From Rhodococcus sp. WMMA185 (GTDB lineage: Bacteria > Actinomycetota > Actinomycetes > Mycobacteriales > Mycobacteriaceae): DNA of 64,000 nucleotides. The stretch lies in assembly GCF_001767395.1 (NCBI RefSeq), contig NZ_CP017014.1, forward strand, positions 1,550,001-1,614,000. Reading direction: 5' to 3'. Position 1 is the stretch's first letter. The number at the start of each line of letters is the position of its first letter. Shown here piece after piece: positions 1 to 9,069 of this stretch. A program made the translations under genes and the position numbers. Under the pieces are notes generated by a model. It saw nothing but the letters and a program-made list of their open reading frames with translations, was not told the origin of the DNA and searched no databases.

Positions 1-2
1 GT

Positions 3-1493
3 CTGTCGGCGGTGCTATCGACGGTTTCGGACGAGGCATACTCCGCAACCCCCAGGGTGGCCAACGAGATGATCGCCAGACGAGAACTCACAAGCCAGGG
101 AGCCAAAGCTCGTCGGGTGCTGATGGAAGCGATGCTGACAAAAAGGGACCAAGAGGCATTCGGCATCGAGGGATATGGACCAGAACGAGCTATCTACGAG
201 GCAGTTTTTCGTTCGACAGGGATACACCGAGTGGGCTCAGAGGGTTCATGGGATATTCAGGCTCCATCGGATGACCCTGAACATCCACAATGGAAGAGCG
301 TGTGGCAGATTATCGGTTCCGCGTTCGAGGAGGCCAGGACTACCCGGACGAATCTGTATGAAGTCGCCAAGCGTCTCACCGAGCCACCTGTCGGCCTGAA
401 GGAAGGCATCGTGCCTCTCCTGATCGTGGCGAACCTTCTCGTCCGTGCCGACGAGATCGCCTTGTATGAGCACGGAAGCCTCGTCCTGTCGATCGACGAC
501 GCGGTCGCCGAGAGACTTACCCGCAATCCAGTCCATTTCACTGTCAGGAACACTGGAGTTGACAGCGGTAGCAGACGCATCGTCGTTGATGCGCTCTCTG
601 CCAGGCTAATCGAGCGGGGCTCGCGACAGCCGACCTTTCTCGACGTCGCAACTGCGCTCTTTCGGAAGTTGCGGCGGCTGCCCCCGTACGTGCAGAAGAC
701 GAAGAGTGCGGTATCGGAAGAAGCGCTCGAAGTACGTAATGCGTTTCACACAGCCTCCGAACCCGATGTTCTTATTTTCGAGACACTTCCACAGGTTTTC
801 GGGATCAACCCGTTTCCCTCTACTGGAAACGGCGAGCGGGACGCCGCCGCGAAGTACGCAGATCGACTCGCGGAGGCGATCAAAGAGCTTGATGAGGCGT
901 ATGACGCACTTCTCGAGCACATCGAGTCCCGCTTGAAGGACGCGACAGCGGTCACCGGAACTCGAACCGAAATTCGCCAACTTCTCGCCGGGCAAGCAGC
1001 CAACCTAGACGATCGAGTACTCGAGCCGCGCCTCAGGGCATTTGTAGGCGCCCTCGCAAGGGATCTAGACGATCAGGCTTGGCTGGAAAACGTCGCCATG
1101 GTCGTCTCGGATGGTCACGCTCCACGCGTCTGGACCGACGATGTCGCGAATCGTTTCCCCCTCAGGATTTCCGAACTTGGCTCCACAATGCGCAGAGTCC
1201 AAGCGGTCTTGTACGAGCGCCTTGCAGCTGGTGCAGAGCCCGACGGCTTCACCATCAGTCGGATGGTCCTTACCCACCCCGACGGCACAGAGCGCACGGA
1301 GTTCCTCTCTATCACGGAACGGCAAAGGGAATCGATTGACCCTCACGTCGAGCCGTTCCTCGAGAAGCTCGGGAAGCTGTTGGGTTCACGGGCAGACGCG
1401 TGTCGGATGCTCATGGCAAGGTTGGCTTTCGAAGAGACGGACACCTCTTCTGCATCGCTCGGCAACGACAGGAAGGACGTTCACCATGGCTGA
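3..1493 (+). CDS. C-terminal part of a large defence-island ATPase-like protein (5' end outside window)
   Basis: The frame is already open at base 3, so the gene enters from outside; the first internal start codon (GTG at 12) is probably not the true start. About 497 codons are visible. No Walker motif is present in this part. The segment around residues 25-70 of the visible part (RRELTSQGAKARR, then GIEGYGPERAIYEAV) and the later PPVGLKEGIVPLLI stretch remind me of the C-terminal regions of the large P-loop ATPases that sit next to PAPS reductases in BREX type 4 and phosphorothioation-related clusters. That is memory, not a search. The stop overlaps the start of the PAPS-reductase-like gene by 8 nt, which argues for one translationally coupled operon. 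Function of this part is unknown; an ATP-dependent motor or sensor for the downstream enzymes is inferred. Confidence 0.6.
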   Translation: MSAVLSTVSDEAYSATPRVANEMIARRELTSQGAKARRVLMEAMLTKRDQEAFGIEGYGPERAIYEAVFRSTGIHRVGSEGSWDIQAPSDDPEHPQWKSVWQIIGSAFEEARTTRTNLYEVAKRLTEPPVGLKEGIVPLLIVANLLVRADEIALYEHGSLVLSIDDAVAERLTRNPVHFTVRNTGVDSGSRRIVVDALSARLIERGSRQPTFLDVATALFRKLRRLPPYVQKTKSAVSEEALEVRNAFHTASEPDVLIFETLPQVFGINPFPSTGNGERDAAAKYADRLAEAIKELDEAYDALLEHIESRLKDATAVTGTRTEIRQLLAGQAANLDDRVLEPRLRAFVGALARDLDDQAWLENVAMVVSDGHAPRVWTDDVANRFPLRISELGSTMRRVQAVLYERLAAGAEPDGFTISRMVLTHPDGTERTEFLSITERQRESIDPHVEPFLEKLGKLLGSRADACRMLMARLAFEETDTSSASLGNDRKDVHHG

Positions 1494-2334
1494 TTCGGTT
1501 CGCCACATCTGTGGCATCAGCGGAGGCAAGGATTCGAGTGCCCTAGCTGTGTACATGCGCGACCGTGTCCCGGAGATGGAGTACTTCTTCTGCGATACCG
1601 GTGCCGAGCTTCCCGAGACATATGCGTACCTCGACCGTCTCGAAACAGCGCTCGGAAAACCGATTGCCCGACTGAACCCCAAGAAGGGGTTCGACCACTG
1701 GTTCGACGTGTATCGCGGAACGCTGCCGTCACCCCAGATGCGTTGGTGCACAGCAAAGATGAAGATCGAGCCACTCGAGGAGTGGATCGGCGAGGACACC
1801 GCCGTCTCATACGTCGCGATACGGGCTGATGAATCCGGGCGCAAGGGTTATGTGAGTACGAAGCCGAACATTCGTACGGTCTTTCCGTTCGTAGAAGACG
1901 ATATCGATCACGATGGGGTCCTTCGGCTCCTCGATGAGGCCGGAATCGGTCTTCCGAAATACTACGAGTGGCGGACGCGTTCAGGATGCTATTTCTGCTT
2001 CTACCAGCGGAAAGCAGAATGGGTTGGACTGGCCGAGAAGCATCCAGACCTATTCGACCGGGCGGTCGGTATCGAATCGAAGGTCAGACAGGACGCCGGC
2101 GCCGATGGTGACGCATCATTCGGTCAGTATGCGATGAAGGGCAGGCAGTACACCTGGTCGGGTGGGGAGTCGCTGCCCGACCTGATCGCGCGACGTGAAG
2201 AGATCCTCGAGCGGCACGCCAAGGCTATGGAGAGCGCATCCAAGCGGAAGAAGAACAAGCCGGTATGGGATGTCCTCGGTGACGCACTCGACGACGACGA
2301 CGATTCAGCGCAATGCTCGGTGTGCGCTCTCTAG
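1486..2334 (+). CDS. PAPS-reductase-fold (DndC-like) sulfur-transfer/adenylation protein
   Basis: A 282-residue protein of the adenine-nucleotide alpha-hydrolase (PP-loop) superfamily. The P-loop-like motif SGGKDSS lies at residues 12-18, followed by FFCDTGAE around 34-41. Cys88 (in RWCT), Cys168 and Cys171 (in SGCYFC) and a C-terminal Cys277/Cys280 pair could ligate an Fe-S cluster, as in DndC-type enzymes; an acidic DDDDD run precedes the last pair. ATG at 1486 is chosen because GGAAGGA lies 8 nt upstream and the start overlaps the upstream stop by 8 nt. In defence loci, members of this fold activate DNA or nucleotides for sulfur insertion (DndC, SspD) or are BREX-4 components (BrxP). No cysteine desulfurase is visible in the window, so a sulfur donor must come from elsewhere. 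DNA modification is inferred; the fold is clear. Confidence 0.85.
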   Translation: MADSVRHICGISGGKDSSALAVYMRDRVPEMEYFFCDTGAELPETYAYLDRLETALGKPIARLNPKKGFDHWFDVYRGTLPSPQMRWCTAKMKIEPLEEWIGEDTAVSYVAIRADESGRKGYVSTKPNIRTVFPFVEDDIDHDGVLRLLDEAGIGLPKYYEWRTRSGCYFCFYQRKAEWVGLAEKHPDLFDRAVGIESKVRQDAGADGDASFGQYAMKGRQYTWSGGESLPDLIARREEILERHAKAMESASKRKKNKPVWDVLGDALDDDDDSAQCSVCAL

Positions 2335-2451
2335 TGTGAGCCCCAGTACCATTCACTTACCTTTAGTCTCGGCAGAGGGGGAAATGCCTTGTGACTGGCA
2401 AAGTTAGGAACCTATGGTCGCATCTAGCGTGCTCGTACCCGATGGGCAGCT
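2335..2451. other. Intergenic spacer within the defence operon
   Basis: The 117 bases between the PAPS-reductase-like gene and the helicase hold no recognised gene or strong hairpin. This is the only sizeable gap in the first block of the island, so a second promoter could lie here, but I cannot name one with confidence. Confidence 0.4.
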
Positions 2452-4098
2452 ATGGGGCATCGAATGCGCGATGAACGGCTGGACTTCAACGCGCTCATGG
2501 CTCGCGCAGACGAGGAGACGCTGCGCGACCTAGTGGGGCCGAGTGTTACTCGCTTGCTTGTTCGCCTTGACCCCGACCTCGCCCGACCGAGCAAGCTCCG
2601 TGAGCTGTTGAAAGCACAACGGACCCCGAGTGAACTCATCAGAGATCCGAAAGCTCGCACTGCCTTGGTTCGAATGCTCTCGCGGGGTCAGGCGGAAGCG
2701 CTGGTCAGAGGATTTGGCCTCGATCCGACAAATGGTTCTGCGGACCCGTACGAACTCCTGACATCCTTGACGCTTCGCAAGGGCAGTGCCAGGGAAGCGA
2801 AGTTCCACAGGCTATTTGGCGTCGCCGTCGATGAGGAAGTCAGCCGGAACTTGATCTGTGCCGACAAGTCGACCGAACCGAGATACCCTCTCTTCCATCA
2901 TCAAAGAGTGGCGGCGGCAGAGGTGGACGTTGCCCTACGTGACGGTCCCGGCCGCGCTGTACTTCATATGCCCACGGGTTCAGGCAAGACACGAACAGCG
3001 ATGAACGTCGTATGCGACTATCTGCGTGCAGAAGAGCCACGCATGGCCGTGTGGTTGGCTTATAGTGAAGAGCTCTGTGAGCAGGCAGCTTCGGAATTCG
3101 AGCGCGCCTGGGCTGCTCTCGGGAATCGCACGCTCAAGGTCTTTCGGTTTTGGGGTTCCAACCCAATTGATATCGAAGGGGCTCGAGACGGCCTCGTCGT
3201 GTGCGGTTTAGACAAGATGTATAGTTCGATTCGGTCGAGCTACCAGACGTGGTCTCGACTAGCGGACAGGTCTCGCCTCGTGATCATTGACGAAGCACAC
3301 CAAGCTCTGGCACCGACGTACAAGGATGTACTTGAGCTGTTGGTGGACAGGCATGAGAAAACGCGTCTGCTTGGGCTCACAGCCACACCCGGCCGTACGT
3401 GGAATGATCTGGACGAAGATCGAAGACTGTCAAACTTTTTCGCCAACGAGAAGGTGACCCTGAAGGTACCGGGCTACGCCAATCCGGTCGATTATCTGAT
3501 CGATGAGGGTTACCTTGCGCGTACTGAGTTTGAATCACTTACATATTCGGGTGATGCGGCCCTCGGTCCCAGAGATCTCCGACAGATTGAGCGGGCGACC
3601 GATATTCCGACGGAGGTTCTCGAACAACTAGCTGGGGACGACACTCGAAACCTGTTGATTGTTACGCGTGTGGAAAAGCTGATCCTGAGCCACAGTCGGA
3701 TCATTGTCTTCGCGACTACTGCAAACCATTCGAATACTCTCGCAACCGTGCTGGCTGCTCGTGGAGTACAGGCAGCGTCAGTGACGAGCAAGACACGTCC
3801 CTCCGAACGACAACGCTTGATAGAGGCTTTCCGTTCTGATGAGGCTGAACCGCAGGTTCTCTGCAACTATGGCGTCCTCACAACAGGATTCGATGCCCCC
3901 CGAACCAGTGCAGCGATAATAGCCCGACCGACCAAATCTCTCGTGCTGTACAGCCAGATGGTTGGTCGAGCGACACGCGGGGTGCGAGCTGGGGGAAACC
4001 AAGAGGCCCTTGTGGTTACAATCGTCGACACCTCGCTGCCGGGTTTCGGCGGTATGTCCGAAGCATTTACAAACTGGGAAGATGTGTGGGATGCCTGA
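2452..4098 (+). CDS. Superfamily II DEAH-type helicase
   Basis: A 548-residue helicase of the restriction-type SF2 group. A helical N-terminal region of about 150 residues precedes the motor. Motif I is PTGSGKT at 174-180, motif II is DEAH at 280-283, motif III is GLTATPGR about 25-35 residues later, and the second RecA domain holds the motif V region (VLTTGFDAPRTSA) and motif VI (QMVGRATRG). An alternative ATG lies 12 nt downstream at 2464; neither start has a strong ribosome site. The 3' end overlaps the GHKL ATPase gene by 8 nt. DEAH helicases of this type translocate on duplex DNA and are normally coupled to a nuclease or modification partner; the PLD protein two genes on is the obvious nuclease candidate. 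A decayed copy of the last 150-200 bp lies at about 6945-7150. Confidence 0.9.
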   Translation: MGHRMRDERLDFNALMARADEETLRDLVGPSVTRLLVRLDPDLARPSKLRELLKAQRTPSELIRDPKARTALVRMLSRGQAEALVRGFGLDPTNGSADPYELLTSLTLRKGSAREAKFHRLFGVAVDEEVSRNLICADKSTEPRYPLFHHQRVAAAEVDVALRDGPGRAVLHMPTGSGKTRTAMNVVCDYLRAEEPRMAVWLAYSEELCEQAASEFERAWAALGNRTLKVFRFWGSNPIDIEGARDGLVVCGLDKMYSSIRSSYQTWSRLADRSRLVIIDEAHQALAPTYKDVLELLVDRHEKTRLLGLTATPGRTWNDLDEDRRLSNFFANEKVTLKVPGYANPVDYLIDEGYLARTEFESLTYSGDAALGPRDLRQIERATDIPTEVLEQLAGDDTRNLLIVTRVEKLILSHSRIIVFATTANHSNTLATVLAARGVQAASVTSKTRPSERQRLIEAFRSDEAEPQVLCNYGVLTTGFDAPRTSAAIIARPTKSLVLYSQMVGRATRGVRAGGNQEALVVTIVDTSLPGFGGMSEAFTNWEDVWDA

Positions 4099-5902
4099 TA
4101 GTTCTGATTTCGATCTGGTACCAACAAGTCTGGCGATTTCGGCCATGCGCGACAACGGATACAAGAACACGGCCTATGCTGTCGCCGAGTTGATAGACAA
4201 CGCCATCCAGGCCGGGGCCCGCCACGTGGAGCTTCTCGCAGGTGAGGAACTCGAGCTGGTTCAAAAGCGGCACGTGCCGCGCATCAAGGAAGTCGGTGTG
4301 CTCGATGACGGCTCTGGCATGGACGCCGAAACCTTGCGTATGGCACTCCAATTCGGGAACGGAACCCGTCTCGATGATCGTTCCGGCATCGGCCGCTTCG
4401 GAATGGGTTTGCCGAGCGCATCTATCTCCCAGGCTCGCCGCGTCGAAGTATGGTCCTGGACCGACTCGGCAGACCGAGCCAACTACACCTTCATCGATCT
4501 CGACGATATCGAGAAAGGCGCCAGCTCTACAGTTCCATCGCCCGTGGTTGTTCCCGTCCAGCAGGGCTGGCGGGATGTGGCCGAATCCGTCGGGTCGTCG
4601 GGCACACTGGTGGTCTGGTCGAAACTCGACCGCATGCAGTGGCGGAGAGCGTCGACGATCATCGACCGGTCCGAAGACATCATTGGGCGCATGTACAGGC
4701 GGTACCTACACGAGAAGAAGGTAACTATCCGCCTAGCCGAGTTCGACATCGGGGATAGGTCGAAGGCCACGAAGGCAAGGCCTGCTCGGGTCAATGACCC
4801 CCTCTACCTCATGGCCCCGTCGAGCACTCCGGCCCCCTACGATGACGAGCCGATGTTCGAGCCCGATGGAGACGAAGGTGCCTGGGAGATCGAGCGAAAG
4901 ATCGAGACCCCTGACGGTCGGGGTCACATCGTGAAGACGCGCTTCACCGTAGCGAAGGCTGAGGCGAGACGAGGCGACAACGCAGGTGCAACGCCCCACG
5001 GTAGGCACGCTGCGCGGAACGTTGGCGTGAGTCTCATGCGCGCCGGCCGCGAGCTCGACCTGGATCAATCTTTGGTAATCGGCTATAACCCGACGGAACG
5101 ATGGTGGGGTGTCGAAGTCGACTTCCCGCCCGCACTGGACGAGGTGTTCGGTGTGACCAACAACAAGCAGTCGGCGCGTTACTTCAGCGAAGTAACTGCT
5201 TCAATTGACTCCATAATCAAGGACCCGTCGCGTAGCACCGCGGACATCAAGGCGGAGATGGAGGAGAACGATGATCCTGCCGCTGACCTCGTTGAGGTCG
5301 CCCAAGACATTCAACGCCGTCTGGGTGCGATCAGGAAGGCGCTAAAGATACAGACAAAGGGAAATCGGAGTGTGGAAAGGCGTTATGACGCTTCTCCGGA
5401 GGCAGAAGCGACCAAAGTAACCCAGGAGTTTCAGGCGGAAGGTCGCAAGGGTGAGAGCGACAAAGAAGAAAGCTTGCCTGAAGCTGAACGCGTGAATGCT
5501 CTTGCGCAGGTCTTTGAAGGTGATGGATTGACACAGGCTCAGGCGCGTGACAAGTCGCTCGACGTTGTCCAAGAAGGAATGAAGTACGTATTTTCGCAGG
5601 GAACACTCGACGGAGGCGCCTTCTTCAACGTCCGGCCGGTTGCTGGCGAGATCGTTATCACGATTAACGTTGAACATCCTGCGTACAAGGGTCTTGTCGA
5701 GGTTCTCGAAGATAGAGTATCTGATGGGGATAGCCGAGATGAGCTCGCCGAGCGGCTCTACCGTGCAAACCGCGGTCTCAAGCTGCTCCTGATGGCGTGG
5801 GCGCGATACGAAGACGAGGAGGCGCTACCCGCGCGCCGTGAGGCGCTTCAGGATATCCGCACTGACTGGGGCCGTGTTGCATCTCGATTCCTTCGTGGAT
5901 AG
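4091..5902 (+). CDS. MORC/GHKL-family ATPase of a restriction-like system, full-length copy
   Basis: A 603-residue GHKL ATPase (Hsp90/MutL/MORC fold). The N-box is AELIDNAIQAG with Glu33 and Asn37, the G1 box is DDGSGM at 72-77, and the lid/G2 box is GIGRFGMG at 99-106, so the nucleotide site looks complete. The ATG at 4091 is chosen for its 8-nt overlap with the helicase stop; an in-frame ATG lies 9 nt earlier at 4082. Residues from about 430 to 603 form a charged, partly helical C-terminal region that the second copy (7160-8443) lacks. MORC-like GHKL ATPases next to SF2 helicases and nucleases were described by Iyer, Abhiman and Aravind (2008) as parts of predicted restriction systems. An ATP-driven DNA clamp or regulator acting with the helicase and PLD nuclease is inferred. 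Confidence 0.88.
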   Translation: MPDSSDFDLVPTSLAISAMRDNGYKNTAYAVAELIDNAIQAGARHVELLAGEELELVQKRHVPRIKEVGVLDDGSGMDAETLRMALQFGNGTRLDDRSGIGRFGMGLPSASISQARRVEVWSWTDSADRANYTFIDLDDIEKGASSTVPSPVVVPVQQGWRDVAESVGSSGTLVVWSKLDRMQWRRASTIIDRSEDIIGRMYRRYLHEKKVTIRLAEFDIGDRSKATKARPARVNDPLYLMAPSSTPAPYDDEPMFEPDGDEGAWEIERKIETPDGRGHIVKTRFTVAKAEARRGDNAGATPHGRHAARNVGVSLMRAGRELDLDQSLVIGYNPTERWWGVEVDFPPALDEVFGVTNNKQSARYFSEVTASIDSIIKDPSRSTADIKAEMEENDDPAADLVEVAQDIQRRLGAIRKALKIQTKGNRSVERRYDASPEAEATKVTQEFQAEGRKGESDKEESLPEAERVNALAQVFEGDGLTQAQARDKSLDVVQEGMKYVFSQGTLDGGAFFNVRPVAGEIVITINVEHPAYKGLVEVLEDRVSDGDSRDELAERLYRANRGLKLLLMAWARYEDEEALPARREALQDIRTDWGRVASRFLRG

Positions 5903-5905
5903 GCG

Positions 5906-6844
5906 GTGTCGTCTCTAGGTTTACAATTCGAAGTCGCTGCAGCATCGGCGCAGGAGGAGATCGTCCTGGTCGCTCCATTCATGAAGGAAGCTGTGCTGCG
6001 GCGACTTCTAGCGGTCACCGACACTCGGGTCAACCTTCGAGTTGTTACGCGGTGGCATCCCGTGGAGGTCGCGACGGGAGTAAGTGACCTAGCCTGTCGT
6101 CAGGTTGCACTTGAGGGACGCTCGGCTGAGTTCATGCTGTGCTCCCGACTTCACGCGAAGTACTTTAGGTTCGACAATCGGGCATTCATTGGATCAGCGA
6201 ACCTGACTGCCGCGGCACTTGGGTGGCGTGAGCCCAGCAATCTCGAACTTCTTGTCGACTCTGTACCACTCCAAGACTTTGAAGACCGGGTCGCTGCCCG
6301 TTCAGTAGTCGCGACAGACCATATGCAGAATCTAATGGAGCAAGCGTCAATGGCGCTCGACCTTCAGAAGATTGCGGCGTCAAGCTCAGAGACACCTGAC
6401 TCTGACTGTCAGGATGAGACAGGTGTACGGCGAGTCGTGTGGCTACCGCACTGCCGCGACCCCGGAGTACTATTCGATGTTCAAGCAGGACATCACGATG
6501 ACGTCACCGCATCAGTCATTCGAGATGCGTTGATCGACCTGCAACAACTTGACATACCAAGGGTCGAAGACAGAGGCATCTTCGAGACCAATGTCGCCGC
6601 CATGCTTTCCTATGAGCCCATCGTCACAGACGTGTTTGAGTTTGCAAGGGAACCAAAACGATTCGGTGCGGTGAAAGCCTGGATAGCTGAACGGTATCCA
6701 GATGTTGCCGACCCGGCCCGTCAGACACAGACGCTGTATCGCTGGCTAAAGCGTTTCCTACCAGAACGATTCGAGTTCACCCGCGGAAACTATTCGGAGG
6801 TCATTCGCGCGTCAGTGCCTGACAGGCGATCGCCCGGTAGTTGA
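5906..6844 (+). CDS. Phospholipase-D-family nuclease (one HKD motif)
   Basis: A 312-residue protein starting at GTG 5906, 3 nt after the GHKL gene, so almost certainly co-transcribed. The HKD motif is H83-A-K85 with D90, followed by the family sequence GSANLT at 96-101. A single HKD motif implies a homodimer with one active site formed by two subunits, as in BfiI and Nuc. Residues of about 230-312 are helical and basic (YRWLKRFLPERF), perhaps a DNA-binding wing. The position after a helicase and a MORC-like ATPase suggests the cleavage subunit of the system, comparable to DrmC of DISARM in fold only. Catalytic residues are intact. Confidence 0.85.
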   Translation: MSSLGLQFEVAAASAQEEIVLVAPFMKEAVLRRLLAVTDTRVNLRVVTRWHPVEVATGVSDLACRQVALEGRSAEFMLCSRLHAKYFRFDNRAFIGSANLTAAALGWREPSNLELLVDSVPLQDFEDRVAARSVVATDHMQNLMEQASMALDLQKIAASSSETPDSDCQDETGVRRVVWLPHCRDPGVLFDVQAGHHDDVTASVIRDALIDLQQLDIPRVEDRGIFETNVAAMLSYEPIVTDVFEFAREPKRFGAVKAWIAERYPDVADPARQTQTLYRWLKRFLPERFEFTRGNYSEVIRASVPDRRSPGS

Positions 6845-6944
6845 GTCCGAACTTGTGGGTGCGGGTTTCGGTGACTGCTTCCCGTGGGCGACTCCGATAG
6901 AAATCATGGGGGGATGTAAGCGGCGCTCTTCGCGTATAGACCGT

Positions 6945-7150
6945 GGCTTTGGTGCCGGCTGGATGCGCCTCGAACCAGTGCAGCGATCATACCCTGACCC
7001 AAAAATCTTCTATGCTGGAAAAGTCAAATGGTTGGTCGGATGACACGCGGGGTGGCAGCTGGAGGTGACGAATCGGCCCGTGTTGTTACGATCGTCGACA
7101 CCTCGCTGCCGGTTTAGACGGTGTGTCCGAAGCTTTTTCGAGATGGGAAG
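6945..7150 (+). pseudogene. Decayed duplicate of the helicase 3' end
   Basis: This stretch repeats the last part of the helicase gene (about 3870-4090). Shared strings include cgaaccagtgcagcgat, atggttggtcg, gacacgcggggtg and atcgtcgacacctcgctgccgg, in the same order, and it runs directly into the second GHKL start as the original does. Small indels and an in-frame stop break the helicase frame. It is therefore a relic of a tandem duplication that copied the helicase tail together with the GHKL gene, not a functional gene. Confidence 0.85.
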
Positions 7151-7159
7151 ATGTGTGGG

Positions 7160-8443
7160 ATGCCTGACAATTCTGATTTCGATCTGGTGCCGACCCGGCT
7201 CGCGATTGCTGCCATGCGGGATAACGGGTACAAGAACACAACCTATGCGATCGCTGAGTTGATCGACAACGCCATCCAAGCCGGAGCCCAACATGTGGAG
7301 CTTCTCGCAGGCGAGTATCAATATCTGGTTCAACGGCGGCACCGACCGCGTATCAAAGAACTCGGTGTGCTCGACGATGGCTGTGGGATGGACGCCGAAA
7401 CCTTGCGGATGGCACTTCAATTCGGCAACGGGACCCGTCTCGACGATCGTTCCGGTATCGGCCGCTTCGGAATGGGTCTGCCGAGCGCGTCTATCTCGCA
7501 AGCCAAGAGGGTCGATGTCTGGTCTTGGACCGACTCACCCGACCGTGCCAACTACACCTTCCTCGATCTCGACGAGATCGAGAACGGACAGCGAAGCACG
7601 GTTCCAGTGCCCGTAGTTGTCCCTGTCCCGCAGAGCTGGCGTGACCTAGCCGAATCCGTCGGATCGTCGGGCACACTGGTGGTCTGGTCGAAACTCGACC
7701 GAGTCCTGTGGAAGAGGGCGTCAGCGATCATCGATCGGTCCGAAGACATCATCGGTCGCTTGTACCGGCGGTTCCTTTACGGGAACCGGGTAACCATTCG
7801 TCTGGCCGAGTTTGACATTGGGGATAGGTCGAAGACGACGAAGGAAAGGCATGCTCGGGTCAATGACCCTCTCTATCTCATGGCCCCGTCGAGCACTCCG
7901 GCCCCCTACGATAGCGAGCCGATGTTCGAACCCGATGGAGATGCTGACACGTGGCAACTCCAACGTAAGGTCGAGGGTGCTGGCGGTCGGATGCACGCCG
8001 TGACGATTCGCTTCAGCGTCGCGAAGGCTGTGGCAAGAGAACCCCGCAACGCAGGAGCAACGCCCTACGGCAAGCACGCTGCGCGAAACGTCGGTGTGAG
8101 TCTCATGCGAGCCGGGCGCGAGCTCGAGCTCGAACAGTCCTTGGCAATCGGCTACCAACCGTGGGAACGGTGGTGGGGTGTCGAAGTCGACTTCCCACCC
8201 GCGCTGGACGAGGTGTTCGGTGTGACCAACAACAAACAGTCGGCGCGAAACTTCAGTGAAATAGCCTCTTCGACTGACGACATTTTCAACACGAGGTCGC
8301 TTAGCAGCGCGGACATCAAGGCGGAGATGGAGGAGAACGGTGATCCCGCTGCTGTTCTCGTCGAAGTCATCCAGGACATACAACGCCGACTGCGTGTGAT
8401 CAGGAAGGTTCTTGAAATACAGCCAAGGGGACGACGGAGGTAG
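7160..8443 (+). CDS. Second MORC/GHKL-family ATPase, C-terminally truncated paralogue
   Basis: A 427-residue paralogue that aligns end to end with residues 1 to about 427 of the GHKL protein at 4091-5902; by eye well over two thirds of residues are identical. The nucleotide-binding motifs are kept (AELIDNAIQAG, DDGCGM, GIGRFGMG), so it may still bind ATP. The frame stops after RGRRR, where the first copy continues for about 175 residues; the lost part is visible as decayed DNA downstream. ATG 7160 (or 7151, nine bases upstream) matches the start of the first copy. It could be a truncated but folded GHKL domain, for example a dominant regulator or heterodimer partner, or a gene in decay. Confidence 0.8.
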   Translation: MPDNSDFDLVPTRLAIAAMRDNGYKNTTYAIAELIDNAIQAGAQHVELLAGEYQYLVQRRHRPRIKELGVLDDGCGMDAETLRMALQFGNGTRLDDRSGIGRFGMGLPSASISQAKRVDVWSWTDSPDRANYTFLDLDEIENGQRSTVPVPVVVPVPQSWRDLAESVGSSGTLVVWSKLDRVLWKRASAIIDRSEDIIGRLYRRFLYGNRVTIRLAEFDIGDRSKTTKERHARVNDPLYLMAPSSTPAPYDSEPMFEPDGDADTWQLQRKVEGAGGRMHAVTIRFSVAKAVAREPRNAGATPYGKHAARNVGVSLMRAGRELELEQSLAIGYQPWERWWGVEVDFPPALDEVFGVTNNKQSARNFSEIASSTDDIFNTRSLSSADIKAEMEENGDPAAVLVEVIQDIQRRLRVIRKVLEIQPRGRRR

Positions 8444-8640
8444 AAGAGCCAGGAAGGTGGCGACTCCCTTGACCCAGAAGCAACCGAAGTTGCCATGAAC
8501 TTGTGGGCAGACAGTCGTTGGGGGCGAGAGCCACAAATTGGGAAGACCTGCCTGAACGTGAACTCGTGAAGCTCTTCAGTAGTTGCTCTTTCGGTGGATT
8601 GACGCAAGCTCAGGTACGAGTCAAACCGTTCCGGTTGCGG
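8444..8640 (+). pseudogene. Decayed 3' end of the second GHKL gene
   Basis: After the stop at 8443 the DNA still resembles 5371-5560 of the first GHKL gene: cagaagcaaccgaag against cagaagcgaccaaag, ggaagacctgcctgaacgtga against the matching gene segment, and ggtggattgacgcaagctca near 8592. Frameshifts and substitutions prevent a continuous reading frame. This marks the original length of the duplication and shows that the second copy was once full length. Confidence 0.75.
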
Positions 8641-9069
8641 GTGAGGCTCTAGGCCGTCAGCGACCCGCTAGGCCCGCCAACGGCGAGCGATTGCTCGGTA
8701 CCGAGACACACAGTGATCTCCTCCATCCGACCTATCAAGAATCGTCTGCTGATCCGGCGAACGTGATCTTCTATCATTGCCAGATCGTCTCTAGCCGGTA
8801 GTTTCACGTACGCGAGCTGAGTCCGTGCCGTTGACCGAGTTCGAGCGCCGGTATGAGGTCTTGCCGTTGCGGCTTGATTGTTACACAATGACGGTCCAGA
8901 AGCTTTCGACCAGGTCGCTAGACGAATCCGTTCGATTCGCGGCATAATACTCAGCATCACAGCGTAACGCGCACAACGATATACGTGACTTGGCAGGCTT
9001 CGTTCGTCGGCTTGATTCGTGCGTGCGGCGGGGTGCAGTCGCAAAACGTATCGGCGGAAGGAATTGGTT
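8641..9069. other. Intergenic stretch, no supported gene
   Basis: This stretch of about 430 bases separates the duplicated GHKL gene from the methyltransferase. A 38-codon frame starting at TTG 8831 and ending at 8946 is open but has no recognisable match or ribosome site. A CATAAT at about 8943-8948 could be a -10 element for the methyltransferase gene, but I see no convincing -35. Nothing else is supported. Confidence 0.4.

Noticed and set aside
8831-8946. 38-codon frame before the methyltransferase
   Set aside because: No ribosome site or recognisable domain.
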